A DNA stretch of 18,535 nucleotides, taken from an uncultured Eubacteriales bacterium (GTDB taxonomy: Bacteria; Bacillota; Clostridia; Oscillospirales; CAG-272). A program made the position numbers and the translations under genes. A model generated the notes under the pieces. It ran no database searches and was not told the DNA's origin. It saw nothing but the letters and a program-made list of their open reading frames with translations. Below are positions 1 to 7,743 of this stretch, one piece after another (position 1 is the first letter of the stretch; the number at the start of each line of letters is the position of its first letter). Where the stretch lies: the NCBI GenBank assembly GCA_900547725.1, contig URHR01000038.1, positions 1 to 18,535 of the forward strand, written 5' to 3'.

Positions 1-17
1 CGCCGATAAGAGGGTTT

Positions 18-81
18 CGCCGTCTGCGGACGGCGACGAGGGCTCCGCGCCCTCGACTGCGCCGCCTTTTGAAAAAGGCGG
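18..81. repeat. Three tandem hairpins, intergenic two-hairpin element (left copy)
   Basis: Three consecutive perfect inverted repeats are visible: arms 18-24/29-35 (CGCCGTC/GACGGCG), 37-43/49-55 (CGAGGGC/GCCCTCG), and 62-70/73-81 (CCGCCTTTT, loop GA, AAAAGGCGG). The last two have the same design as a pair at the right edge of the window: a GC-rich hairpin, then a 9-bp stem closed by the dinucleotide GA. No ORF with coding character covers them. They could be a REP-like dispersed element or transcription-end structures of a gene left of the window. Confidence 0.55.
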
Positions 82-114
82 GCGAAAACTTTCCCTGCTT
101 TGTCTACAGTCTCA

Positions 115-151
115 GCCGCCCGGCACGGAAAACGTGCCGGGCGGCTTTTTT
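115..151 (+). terminator. Strong intrinsic terminator, plus strand
   Basis: A perfect 12-bp GC-rich stem (115-126 with 134-145, arms GCCGCCCGGCAC/GTGCCGGGCGGC) with a 7-nt loop is followed by six T at 146-151. The T-run is on the plus strand, so it fits a plus-strand gene lying left of the window. It also sits just downstream of the minus-strand lyase gene, where it would form the same stem but without a U-tract on that transcript. Confidence 0.8.
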
Positions 152-177
152 CTCTTCCGGAAGACTCCCGGAGCTTC

Positions 178-3159
178 TCAGTTTTCTTTTCTGCGCCGCA
201 CGAACGGGATTGCCGCAAGCAGAACAGCCGGGAGAAGCAGGGAGAAACCAACCGCGCTTCTGCATCCTTTTTCCGGCTTCCGTGCCGGATCGGCAGCCGT
301 TTCGGCATCCGTTTCGGTATCCGACGGAACAGCTCCCGTTGACAGTGCGGTTTTCCCGGATGTCAGCGTTACGGTGCAGTATCCGTCTGCATCCGGCTCT
401 ATCCCGTTTACGCCGCCCGGAGCGTACAGGCGCACAACCGTCCCCGCGTCACCTGTCAGCACACCGCCTTTCCCGTCGAAATTCACACTCAGGGAAACAG
501 CCCGGTCAGCCTGCATCAGCATTCTCCCCTGATAGGACAGCTCGGTGGCATCGGTTGCCGCGTAACCGCTCCATGTACCGTTGCTCCGCAGTCCGAGCAG
601 GGATGCCGTTCCGCCGACCGCGCACAGTCCGCCGCCCGACAGCGTCTTTCCGCCGCGGGAGATCAGAATCAGATCCGACAGTTCCCCGTGTGCGGTCCGA
701 ATACCGGTCTGCCCGTCCCCGCCGAAAGATTCCGCCACTCGCACGCCCTGCTCCAGTGTTGCCGAGCTGACGCTTTTCCCGTCCATTGCCGAGATCACCG
801 CGCAGAAGCTGCCGGTTTTCGCGTCCGTCCCGTCCGAAGCGCTGATCACACCGCCTGTTCCGCAGGAGGTATAGGAAAATTTCAGCTCCCGGTCAAATGC
901 GATCCGCAGCGCGTGCTTAGAGCCGATTGCAAAAAATTCGCTTCCGCTCAGGCGCGTTCCGTTCCCCTTCAGGGAATCAAACCCACCGTCGTTGTAGCAT
1001 TTTGCACCGGTCATGCCGCCCGCGTTCAGATTCCACGCATAGCTGTGCTCCCCGTCCGACGCCAGATCGTCCGCCAGTACAAAATACGCGCGGTCTCCGG
1101 AACGGATCATCAGGTAGGTTCTGCAGGCACGGGTCAGTGCAGGATCCGTATACGCGCCTGCGGCATCCGAGACGAGAACCGCGTAATCCGTTCCGTTCAG
1201 AACGGCGCGCATTTCCCCGCCTCCCTTGACGCTCTGTGTACTGCCGTCAACCGTCACGGTGCTGTGTCCCCATGCCAGCGTGTAATCCCGGCGTGCACCT
1301 GCTCCGTAGTCCTGATAGCCCGGATCGGAGAGAATCCACTCCCCGTCAAGAGACAGCACAAAACTGTTCTGGTCGTAGTGGCTGTGTCCCTGTTGAGAGT
1401 TGTTACCGACCGCCACAAGCAGCATTCCGTCCTGCCCCCAACCGGTGCGGAGATATCCCCACCCGGCGGCTTCCGCAACGCCCGCACGCAGGTCGATCCC
1501 GGTTCGGGCGGAATAGGCGTCCGGCGTCTCGGTCTCCCCTGCAGGGCGGAAGCAGACCAACTTGGTAAAGTTCGGAACGCTCTCCTGCGAGCGGCTTGAC
1601 AGATACCACCCCGCCAGTGCGGAAACATCGTTTTTCCGCATCACCGATGCGGTGACAAAGAAGCAGGTGTTCAGATAGGAATCCGAGATCGGCGGCGCAT
1701 ATCCGTTTTTGCTTTCGCTGACCGCTACGACCCAGCGGATCAGCGATTCCGGATAGCCGTGCCCCATCAGCGTGTCGTTTCCGGTCACGCGCGCCAACTG
1801 ATCGAGTGCACCGAACAGCAGATCCATGGCATAGGAGGTGTAACTCAGCCCCTCCTGCCCCTCCGATTCGGCGCGGCGGTCGAGATACCACGATGCAAAG
1901 TCGTAGGCGCGGGACAGGTACTTCGGTGCGTTCGGATTGTCTCCGAGCAGCACCAGGCTTCCGGTCATCAGCGCGGCTGCTTTGTTGACGTAATAGTTGT
2001 GATCGGTAAAAGCGGAAAGATCGTTGAACAGCGGTTTCAGTCCCTTTGTTTCCAATGCCGCCGCAAGTTGCCCTCTCTGCGCATCGGTAAGACGGTCATG
2101 GCAGAGATCCAACACCGTTGCCGTTCCGGTGACGAAATAGCCAGTTTCCAGAGAGGTGCGGTTGACGGTCGGATATTCCGTCCAGGTCGACCATTCCGCC
2201 AAAGAGAGTGCAAGTTTCACCGCACGGTCGCCGTAGCGCGCGTCCCCGGTCAGCGTATACGCCAACGCAAGCGTTTGCATCATATCCTTCATTTTGTTGC
2301 CCATTTCCTGCCAGTAGGGGTAATTTCCGCTGCCGAAGCCCGCAGGAGCGGCGGAAAAATGCCGTTCGGCAAAAGGAATGGCAAAGTTCACGGTGGTGTT
2401 TCCGTAATATGTTACCGAGAACGAGGACTGACTCAGCAGCGCGGCGGCGTCCGCAAGGAGCGCGTCAGCCGTTTCTTTCCCGCTGTAGCCTGCAAGCCCC
2501 TGTTCCGTGCTGCCGGCAACCGTTTTCAGGTTTTCCGCCTCTTCTGCGGTAAAGAAGAGCCGGGGATGATCGGTCACCAACTGCTCAAACGGATGAATCT
2601 GTTGTTCGCTGTCTCCGTCGCTCCGGGTCACGGAAACATTGTCGTAGCAGGTTTCTCCTTTGTTCGCCATTCCGCTGTAAAGCAGAATCCGGATGCTGTC
2701 TGCGGTGTCCGGCAGGCAGACCGTCAGTTCCGCAGTCGTCCATTTCCCGGTTTCGGTGACCGTGGTGCTGACGCTGTCGGTCTGCTGTCCGTTCTTCCCG
2801 TAGATGTACACGAATACGCTACCGTTTCCGGAAAGATTCATCACGTCCACGGTAATCCGATAATACACGCCGGCAGTCAGCCGAACGCTCGGGCTGATGA
2901 GACTTGCGCTGGATTTGGCGGAAGCATCGCGGATCATCACCGAGGCAGAACCGCCTGCGGCATGATCGGTCGTGCGGCTGACCTCCCCGGCAAGCACCTG
3001 CCAGCCGGACGGGCAAACCGAAAAACTTCCTTCAAAATCCTCCGAAAAGAGCGTATCGGAGACGGCAACGGCGGAAAATACGCCGAGGCCGAGCGCAAGC
3101 AGGAGCACCGCGGCGGTGAAGCGCAACAGCCGCGGGGCGGTACAACGAACAGATCTCAT
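178..3159 (-). CDS. Exported heparinase II/III-like polysaccharide lyase with N-terminal CBM-like domain and Cys-TM C-terminal tail
   Basis: A 993-aa protein, probably cleaving uronic-acid-containing polysaccharide (glycosaminoglycan, alginate-like or plant) at the cell surface by beta-elimination. Seen: a signal peptide (residues 1-32, ending AVA); a 145-residue jelly-roll-like segment starting LFSEDFEGS (35-180), typical of CBM4/9-type modules; an alpha/alpha-toroid-like region (195-550) with DHNYY (386-390) and YTSY (440-443) where the family has catalytic residues; then a heparinase II/III beta-sandwich with GHSHYDQNSF (591-600), SDPGY (611-615) and GHSTVTVDG (631-639). In the family such His/Asp residues serve metal binding and catalysis. 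The end is KGCRS (964-968), one TM helix and RRRKEN. The ATG at 3159 is chosen because GAAAGGA precedes it by about 7 nt; the upstream in-frame ATG at 3198 lies inside an intergenic hairpin and has no such site. It lies 67 nt after the four-repeat protein gene and is probably its operon partner. Substrate cannot be told from sequence. Confidence 0.85.
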   Translation of the reverse strand: MRSVRCTAPRLLRFTAAVLLLALGLGVFSAVAVSDTLFSEDFEGSFSVCPSGWQVLAGEVSRTTDHAAGGSASVMIRDASAKSSASLISPSVRLTAGVYYRITVDVMNLSGNGSVFVYIYGKNGQQTDSVSTTVTETGKWTTAELTVCLPDTADSIRILLYSGMANKGETCYDNVSVTRSDGDSEQQIHPFEQLVTDHPRLFFTAEEAENLKTVAGSTEQGLAGYSGKETADALLADAAALLSQSSFSVTYYGNTTVNFAIPFAERHFSAAPAGFGSGNYPYWQEMGNKMKDMMQTLALAYTLTGDARYGDRAVKLALSLAEWSTWTEYPTVNRTSLETGYFVTGTATVLDLCHDRLTDAQRGQLAAALETKGLKPLFNDLSAFTDHNYYVNKAAALMTGSLVLLGDNPNAPKYLSRAYDFASWYLDRRAESEGQEGLSYTSYAMDLLFGALDQLARVTGNDTLMGHGYPESLIRWVVAVSESKNGYAPPISDSYLNTCFFVTASVMRKNDVSALAGWYLSSRSQESVPNFTKLVCFRPAGETETPDAYSARTGIDLRAGVAEAAGWGYLRTGWGQDGMLLVAVGNNSQQGHSHYDQNSFVLSLDGEWILSDPGYQDYGAGARRDYTLAWGHSTVTVDGSTQSVKGGGEMRAVLNGTDYAVLVSDAAGAYTDPALTRACRTYLMIRSGDRAYFVLADDLASDGEHSYAWNLNAGGMTGAKCYNDGGFDSLKGNGTRLSGSEFFAIGSKHALRIAFDRELKFSYTSCGTGGVISASDGTDAKTGSFCAVISAMDGKSVSSATLEQGVRVAESFGGDGQTGIRTAHGELSDLILISRGGKTLSGGGLCAVGGTASLLGLRSNGTWSGYAATDATELSYQGRMLMQADRAVSLSVNFDGKGGVLTGDAGTVVRLYAPGGVNGIEPDADGYCTVTLTSGKTALSTGAVPSDTETDAETAADPARKPEKGCRSAVGFSLLLPAVLLAAIPFVRRRKEN

Positions 3160-3182
3160 AGTTTTTCCTTTCAGAAGAGATG

Positions 3183-3214
3183 ACTGCCCCGCAGCCAAAC
3201 GGTCACGGGGCAGT
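3183..3214 (-). promoter_or_regulatory. Intergenic hairpin between the two exported-protein genes
   Basis: A perfect 9-bp inverted repeat (3183-3191/3206-3214, ACTGCCCCG/CGGGGCAGT) with a 14-nt loop fills most of the 67-nt gap between the stop of the four-repeat protein and the lyase start. No T-run follows on the minus strand, so it looks more like a processing or mRNA-stabilising hairpin that could set unequal expression of the two genes than a full terminator. That role is inference. Confidence 0.45.
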
Positions 3215-3226
3215 TCTTGGTTTCGG

Positions 3227-6200
3227 TCAGTCTTCTTTTTTCTTTCTGATAACCGTCACTGCGACTGCGGACAGCATCAGAACAGAGAACAGCGGCATCA
3301 CGGAGATTCCGGATTTGCAGCCCTTCTCTTCTGCAGGCTTGCTTTCCTGCGTTTCGGGTTTGTCTTCGCCCGTAGCATCGGGCTGGGGCTTTTTGTCCGG
3401 ATCCGGACGGGCCGTGGTGGTGATGTCGTCATCCGGATCGTCGTCCTTCTGATTGTCGTCTCCGATCTTCGGAGCGCTTGCAGCATAAATTCTGAAATCG
3501 CCGAAGGATGCCGGAGCGCACTTTTTCTCGCAAGCGGAGTCCACCAGGCAGAAGCCCTGCGTGCGGTCGATCATGCCGAACAGATTGAGGTCGTCGCAGG
3601 TGTCATAAGCAACGGGGCCGCTCGATTTTGCCGCGTCGCCGGCAAGGTGTACCTCGGTAACGATCAGCGAGTCCTTCATGACCAACGTCACTTCCAATTC
3701 CAGCTTTCCGGCTTCCACGCCTGCCAGATTCAGGAACTTTGCATTGCCCGCCGTTGCGGGCAGAGGTGCCATCCGTCCGGCACCGCCGGTACGGTAACAG
3801 AAAATTTCAAGCATTCCGTCGGCAGAGGACTCGAAATAGATCCGGTATCCCTGCTGGCTCTTGAATTTGAGCATGGACGTATCGTCCTTATCCTCCCAAC
3901 GGGTGAGAACGCTGAACCGGAACTGATTGTTCGCATCCGCTTTGACCCGGAAGGTCAGCTTGTAGTCGGAGGGATCCATCACGCCTTTGTACTGTGCCAT
4001 TGCGTACGAATTGCCGTCGGTCTGCGTCTGATTGCTCTCGTTCTTACGGGTCAGCCAGCCGTTCTCCATCGAAAACAGCTCATACTGGGGAAGTCCGTCC
4101 ATGGTGTAAAGGAGGAAATTATCCGCCGTCACATCCACTGCGCCGTTCCAGTTGAATTGGGTGTCCGTAAGAATCCGATCGTAGTCGGTCGTATCCTCGC
4201 CTTCGCTCGGTGCTTCACCGGGAAGCGCGGTGTAGGTAATTGCGCCGTAGGACGCGGAAACCAGCCCTTCCTGTCCCGCCATATCCATGATCGCAAAGCC
4301 CTGCTTGCGGTTGACAATGCGGTTTACGGTGCGCTCGCTGCCTGCGGAGAAATCATAGATAACGGTTCCCGCTTTTTTCGTCGGGTCATTCGCAAGGCAT
4401 ACGTCTACGGAAAGCGTTCTGTCCTGCACGGTAACCGTAATCAGCAGCTCTGCGCCGGGATCCTGCCCCTCCAGAATCTTCACGTCCTGCGTGTTCGGCT
4501 GGGTCGCGGGGGTCACAAGGTTGCTGCCGTCGGACCAGTTGCCCTCAAAGCGTGCAAAACGGTAGGACAGCTGCCCCTCCGCCGTCGCCGTCAGATTGAA
4601 CATATATCCGTAGTGCGAGCCGGAATACTTGCCGTCCCAGACGTTCCAAAGACCGACACGTCCGGTATTCTGTGCGTTCAGCTTCATTTTGAAGGAAAGC
4701 TTATAGTTATATGAGGTCTCATGCTTGGATTCGATAGCCGCGTTATCGGTCGCCACGGCATCCGTGTTGCGGGTGAACCAGCCGTCCTCGCCGCGCACGA
4801 ACGAATTTCCGCTCGTCAGAAGCGAATAGTCGGAAGGATTCAGAGCCGGGTAGTTGTAATCCGGGTCAACAACCGGCGCATCGGACTCGTAGTCGATGTA
4901 GGAGAAGTGACCGACCGATACACACTTGGTTGCATCCGCTCCGGCAGTCATCAGAATGCCGAAACCGGCAGGATTTTTCACGGCGTTCATCGCCGCCTTC
5001 GCATCGTTGTGCGTTGACGTATCAAACGAAAGCTCTCCGGAGGTCTTGGCGGGATCAGCCGCATTCGTTACGGTAACCTTTACCACGGGATTCAGCCATT
5101 CCAGCTTCACGTTCAGAATCGCATTGGCAGCAGCACCTTCCAGAATCGGGAATTCACCCAGTCCGCTCACCAACCCGTAACCGCCGGCGGCATTGTAGCG
5201 GAGCAGTTTCACGGCAACCTTGCCGCCTGCCTGCGCCTTCAGCTGCACTGCCAACCCGGTTCCGCGCTGGGAAGTCTGATAGGATCTGCCGCTTTCCACA
5301 TAATCCTGCCAGTAGAAGTAGGTCGTAACATCGTCGACATTGCTCTCATTCAGCTTCAGCTGATAGGAAAGCGCATAGTCGCCCTTCATTGCATAGCGGT
5401 ACTGCAGGAACGCCGCCGAGGAATTCTTGCCGGTAGCCGCATTGACCATGGTGGGCTTTGCGGTAAACCATTCCCCATCGCAGGACACGACCGTGTCCCC
5501 GCCGCTGAACGACATCGGATCGTACTGGAGGAACAGATGACCATTATCGCGTGCGGTTGCATTGAGCGTCAGCGCAACCGGCGCAGCTTCTTCCTGAGTC
5601 AGGTCGGTAACGGTGAATTTTCCGAGACCGGTGCAGGCTTCGGCAGTTGCACCGACATTCATCAGATATGCAAATCCGGCGCGGGTCTTCACCAGATTCA
5701 TCACTTCCGCCGCTTCCTGACTTGCGGACAAATCAAACGTCACTTCGTTTTTCTTTGCGGAATCCGCCGCGTTGGATACCACCACCGTCAGCTTCCGATC
5801 CTGCCACTTCAGGGAGACGTCCAACAGAGCGTTGGCTTCCGCGTTTTCCAGAAGCAGAGCGGTTTTCTCTCCGGTAACTACGGCATCCGTAACCGTTTTT
5901 CCGAGCACCTTGGGCGTGTAACGGATCACATCCACCGTCACGTTCCCGTCAGCCACCGTAAGCTTGAGTGCCAGCGCAACGCCTCTGATCGAGGTCAGAT
6001 AGCTTCTGCCGGCATCCTGGAAATCCTGCCAGTAAAAATAATTGTTGATTGTATCGGCGTTGGTTTGGTTCAGCTTCACCTGATAGGACAGCGCATAGTC
6101 CCCCGCCATGGCGTGGCGGTACTGGAGCATTGCGTATGTGGGCGCCGCTCCGGAGTACGGGCTGACCAGACCTGCACGCGGCGTCAGGTAGGTGCCGTCA

Positions 6201-6397
6201 CAGGTAAACAACGTATTTCCGTCGGTGTCCGCGCCGGACGGGTCATACTGCAGGAAATTGTTGCCGTTGTTGATTGCGCCGTTTTTCAGCGGAATCTCCG
6301 TAGCGGCAGGCAATGCGCCGCCGTCCGCCGCGAATACGGTAATCGGGAGGGACAGAAGCATTGCAAAAACAAGGATCATGCTGAGAATCTTTTTCAT
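3227..6397 (-). CDS. Large exported four-repeat protein with Cys-TM C-terminal tail, function unknown
   Basis: A 1056-aa protein of no recognised family. Residues 1-23 are a clear signal peptide (MKKILSM...VFA). Four diverged ~200-230-aa repeats follow, at about 45-268, 276-502, 520-724 and 755-972. Repeats 1 and 2 are close, sharing FLQYDP, LQYR.AM.GDYALSYQ.KLN, YFYWQD and GRSY.TS.RG; repeats 3 and 4 keep only the pattern GWFTR/GWLTR, Y.L.F..K, and RKQGFAI/RTQGFCL. Repeats 1 and 2 each carry an early and a late Cys (66/255; 306/492) that could pair. Alternating strands, aromatic residues and NxDP turns suggest a beta-sandwich, perhaps lectin-like, but that is inference. Residues 976-1024 are a Pro/Asp/Lys/Glu linker, followed by KGCKSG (1025-1030), one TM helix and RKKKED. 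The start has AGGAGG 8 nt upstream. It is first gene of the promoter at 6621-6649 and precedes the lyase, so glycan binding or display at the surface is a reasonable guess. Confidence 0.85.
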   Translation of the reverse strand: MKKILSMILVFAMLLSLPITVFAADGGALPAATEIPLKNGAINNGNNFLQYDPSGADTDGNTLFTCDGTYLTPRAGLVSPYSGAAPTYAMLQYRHAMAGDYALSYQVKLNQTNADTINNYFYWQDFQDAGRSYLTSIRGVALALKLTVADGNVTVDVIRYTPKVLGKTVTDAVVTGEKTALLLENAEANALLDVSLKWQDRKLTVVVSNAADSAKKNEVTFDLSASQEAAEVMNLVKTRAGFAYLMNVGATAEACTGLGKFTVTDLTQEEAAPVALTLNATARDNGHLFLQYDPMSFSGGDTVVSCDGEWFTAKPTMVNAATGKNSSAAFLQYRYAMKGDYALSYQLKLNESNVDDVTTYFYWQDYVESGRSYQTSQRGTGLAVQLKAQAGGKVAVKLLRYNAAGGYGLVSGLGEFPILEGAAANAILNVKLEWLNPVVKVTVTNAADPAKTSGELSFDTSTHNDAKAAMNAVKNPAGFGILMTAGADATKCVSVGHFSYIDYESDAPVVDPDYNYPALNPSDYSLLTSGNSFVRGEDGWFTRNTDAVATDNAAIESKHETSYNYKLSFKMKLNAQNTGRVGLWNVWDGKYSGSHYGYMFNLTATAEGQLSYRFARFEGNWSDGSNLVTPATQPNTQDVKILEGQDPGAELLITVTVQDRTLSVDVCLANDPTKKAGTVIYDFSAGSERTVNRIVNRKQGFAIMDMAGQEGLVSASYGAITYTALPGEAPSEGEDTTDYDRILTDTQFNWNGAVDVTADNFLLYTMDGLPQYELFSMENGWLTRKNESNQTQTDGNSYAMAQYKGVMDPSDYKLTFRVKADANNQFRFSVLTRWEDKDDTSMLKFKSQQGYRIYFESSADGMLEIFCYRTGGAGRMAPLPATAGNAKFLNLAGVEAGKLELEVTLVMKDSLIVTEVHLAGDAAKSSGPVAYDTCDDLNLFGMIDRTQGFCLVDSACEKKCAPASFGDFRIYAASAPKIGDDNQKDDDPDDDITTTARPDPDKKPQPDATGEDKPETQESKPAEEKGCKSGISVMPLFSVLMLSAVAVTVIRKKKED

Positions 6398-6614
6398 AAC
6401 GAAATCCTCCTATTTTTTACCTGATTGAATTGCGGGATTTCAGGAGTCTGCGACCGGCATCGCTTCCCCTGCCTCCGGTTTTTGATTCCCGATGTCGTTT
6501 TCTTAACTTATATAACCGGTTAGTTATATTCGGCTGAGAAAAGATATCAAGATCAAAGAAGACTCCATTGGAAAGTCGCACAACCGGATTTCCCGTCAAC
6601 CATCAACCTTGGCT
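6398..6614 (-). promoter_or_regulatory. Long 5' leader with LacI-like palindrome
   Basis: About 215 nt separate the predicted transcription start (near 6614) from the four-repeat protein start codon. The leader holds no convincing gene. It contains the perfect palindrome TAACCGGTTA at 6513-6522, nested in a 7-bp inverted repeat ATATAAC/GTTATAT (6510-6516/6523-6529). The core AACCGGTT fits the AANCGNTT pattern of LacI-family operators, which often control glycan genes. A downstream operator would act as a roadblock. No known riboswitch core was recognised. Together with 6615-6777 this accounts for the 380-bp stretch without a gene. Confidence 0.4.
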
Positions 6615-6620
6615 ATAGAC

Positions 6621-6649
6621 ATAATAACATAAAAAAAACGATTTGTCAA
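6621..6649 (-). promoter_or_regulatory. Sigma-A promoter of the exported-protein operon
   Basis: Read on the minus strand: TTGACA (plus 6644-6649), a 17-nt spacer with an eight-T run, and TATTAT (plus 6621-6626), with TG two bases before the -10. Both hexamers are near consensus. It faces the four-repeat protein gene and no other gene lies between. Confidence 0.75.
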
Positions 6650-6724
6650 GCCTTTTTTCGTTTTTTTGCTTTTTCTTTTTTTACCATTCAGCTTTTAACC
6701 ATCCGTGCGCAACGTCCCGATGTT

Positions 6725-6772
6725 CCGAACAGAAAAGAACCGACTCCCACAAGCCGGTTCTTTTTTGTTCGG
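6725..6772. terminator. Terminator after the ECF S-component gene, bidirectional
   Basis: An 18-bp stem (6725-6742 with 6755-6772) with one G-U/A mismatch position and a 12-nt loop. The lower stem is A-rich on the left and T-rich on the right, so it gives U-rich 3' arms on both strands. It starts just 6 nt beyond the stop codon of the minus-strand ECF gene and separates it from the next promoter on that strand. Confidence 0.75.
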
Positions 6773-6777
6773 TTTTC

Positions 6778-7308
6778 TTATGCCGCGCGATGATTGCGGT
6801 TTACAAACGGCAGGCGATCCAGCACTTCGATCAGAAGCATTCCGCCCACGATTCCGACCGCGCCCTGCAACAGGTTCGACGGGACGCTCGTCACCGCCGC
6901 CGTCACGGCTTTTCCGAGAATTGCCCATGCGTAAAGGAAGTAGCCGCCCACCATAATCAGTTCCGCCGCCAGCGCGCTGATCAGTCGACCCACTCTCGAC
7001 GGCTGTTTGCCGCGCAGTCTATGCGACAGGAGCGCCGCGACCAACGCCATCAATCCTTTGATGACGAACGTTCCCGGAATATAATGCGGATATGCCGAAA
7101 TCAGATCCGCCAGAGCCGAGCCGACGCCGCCCGCGAACAGACCGTACCACGGTCCGAGAAACCATCCCGCCGTCAGCACGAAGCAGTCGCCGACATTGAC
7201 GTAACCGCTCGTCACGGGAGTCGGAATCTGAATCACAAGGGTTGCCGCGCAGATCAGCGCGGTAAACATGGCGGTAAGGATCTGCTTTCTCAAAAGTTCT
7301 TTTTTCAT
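6778..7308 (-). CDS. ECF transporter S component (riboflavin/HmpT-like family)
   Basis: A 176-aa integral membrane protein with about five to six hydrophobic segments. The stretches GYVNVGDCFVL, LGPWYGLFAGGVGSALADL and YIPGTFVIKGLMAL match the conserved core of ECF substrate-capture subunits of the DUF1393/ECF-ribofla_trS type. Such S units bind a vitamin or related compound and use a shared EcfA-A'-T energising module; none is encoded here, so this looks like a group II S unit served from elsewhere. The start MKKELLRKQ at 7308 is preferred over the in-frame ATG at 7353, which lies inside the upstream gene; TGAGGCG stands about 7 nt ahead. It follows the zinc-ribbon gene by only 11 nt and is likely translated with it. 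The vitamin cannot be assigned from sequence; no riboswitch was seen. Confidence 0.8.
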   Translation of the reverse strand: MKKELLRKQILTAMFTALICAATLVIQIPTPVTSGYVNVGDCFVLTAGWFLGPWYGLFAGGVGSALADLISAYPHYIPGTFVIKGLMALVAALLSHRLRGKQPSRVGRLISALAAELIMVGGYFLYAWAILGKAVTAAVTSVPSNLLQGAVGIVGGMLLIEVLDRLPFVNRNHRAA

Positions 7309-7319
7309 GGTAAAACGCC

Positions 7320-7721
7320 TCAGACTTTCAGTTGGAATTTTTTGCCGCAACACGGGCAGCAGACCGTATGCTCCCCCTTGATCTTGGGAAGCCGCAGAAT
7401 CTTACGGCAGGCGGGACATTTTCGGTAAATGTGGGTTTTCCGATCCCGTATCCGATTTTTCTGTAACACGAACCAGTTGCGGATTCTGCCGAAAAAGCGC
7501 AAAAACGCACGGTTTTCCCGCTGTCGCGCGGGAAGATTTTTTGAAAAGCAACGGAAGGTCGACCAGATCAGCAGTGCCGCCTCAATTCCAAGCAGAATCG
7601 GACTGCGCAAAAAGAGGTTCGCCACTGCAAGAATCAGAATCACCCACACCGTTACGCGATAAAGGGTATCGCTCCCGTTTCTTCCCATCCAGAAGCGATA
7701 CAATCGCTCTCGGAATTTCAT
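7320..7721 (-). CDS. Small zinc-ribbon membrane protein, function unknown
   Basis: A 133-aa protein. The N-terminal part is basic, then come two hydrophobic segments (about 24-39 and 43-54, close enough to be a hairpin), a long basic stretch rich in Arg/Lys, and a C-terminal CPAC...CPCC zinc-ribbon (CPACRK and CCPCCGKKF, spaced about 19 residues). The cytoplasmic ribbon and basic linker suggest nucleic acid or protein binding near the membrane, but no function is known to me. AAGGAG lies 11 nt before ATG. A 17-bp hairpin precedes the ribosome site. The ECF S component gene follows after 11 nt, so the two probably share a transcript. Confidence 0.75.
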   Translation of the reverse strand: MKFRERLYRFWMGRNGSDTLYRVTVWVILILAVANLFLRSPILLGIEAALLIWSTFRCFSKNLPARQRENRAFLRFFGRIRNWFVLQKNRIRDRKTHIYRKCPACRKILRLPKIKGEHTVCCPCCGKKFQLKV

Positions 7722-7743
7722 TATACTACCAACTCCTTTTCAG

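Noticed and set aside
1759..4714. Long plus-strand ORFs (474 and 580 codons) opposite the lyase and four-repeat genes
   Set aside because: They lie antisense to genes with signal peptides, ribosome sites and recognisable motifs, read as His/Arg/Cys-rich without domains, and the second runs across two genes and their intergenic hairpin. Codon bias of the sense genes explains the open frames.
6430..6490. Cyclic-di-GMP or other riboswitch in the leader of the four-repeat gene
   Set aside because: Some GC-rich short pairings are present, but the conserved cores of the GEMM, fluoride and similar classes were not found.
6417..6599. 60-codon ORF in the leader of the exported-protein operon as a leader peptide
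   Set aside because: No ribosome site, composition like random Arg-rich sequence, and it covers the palindrome and structured leader.
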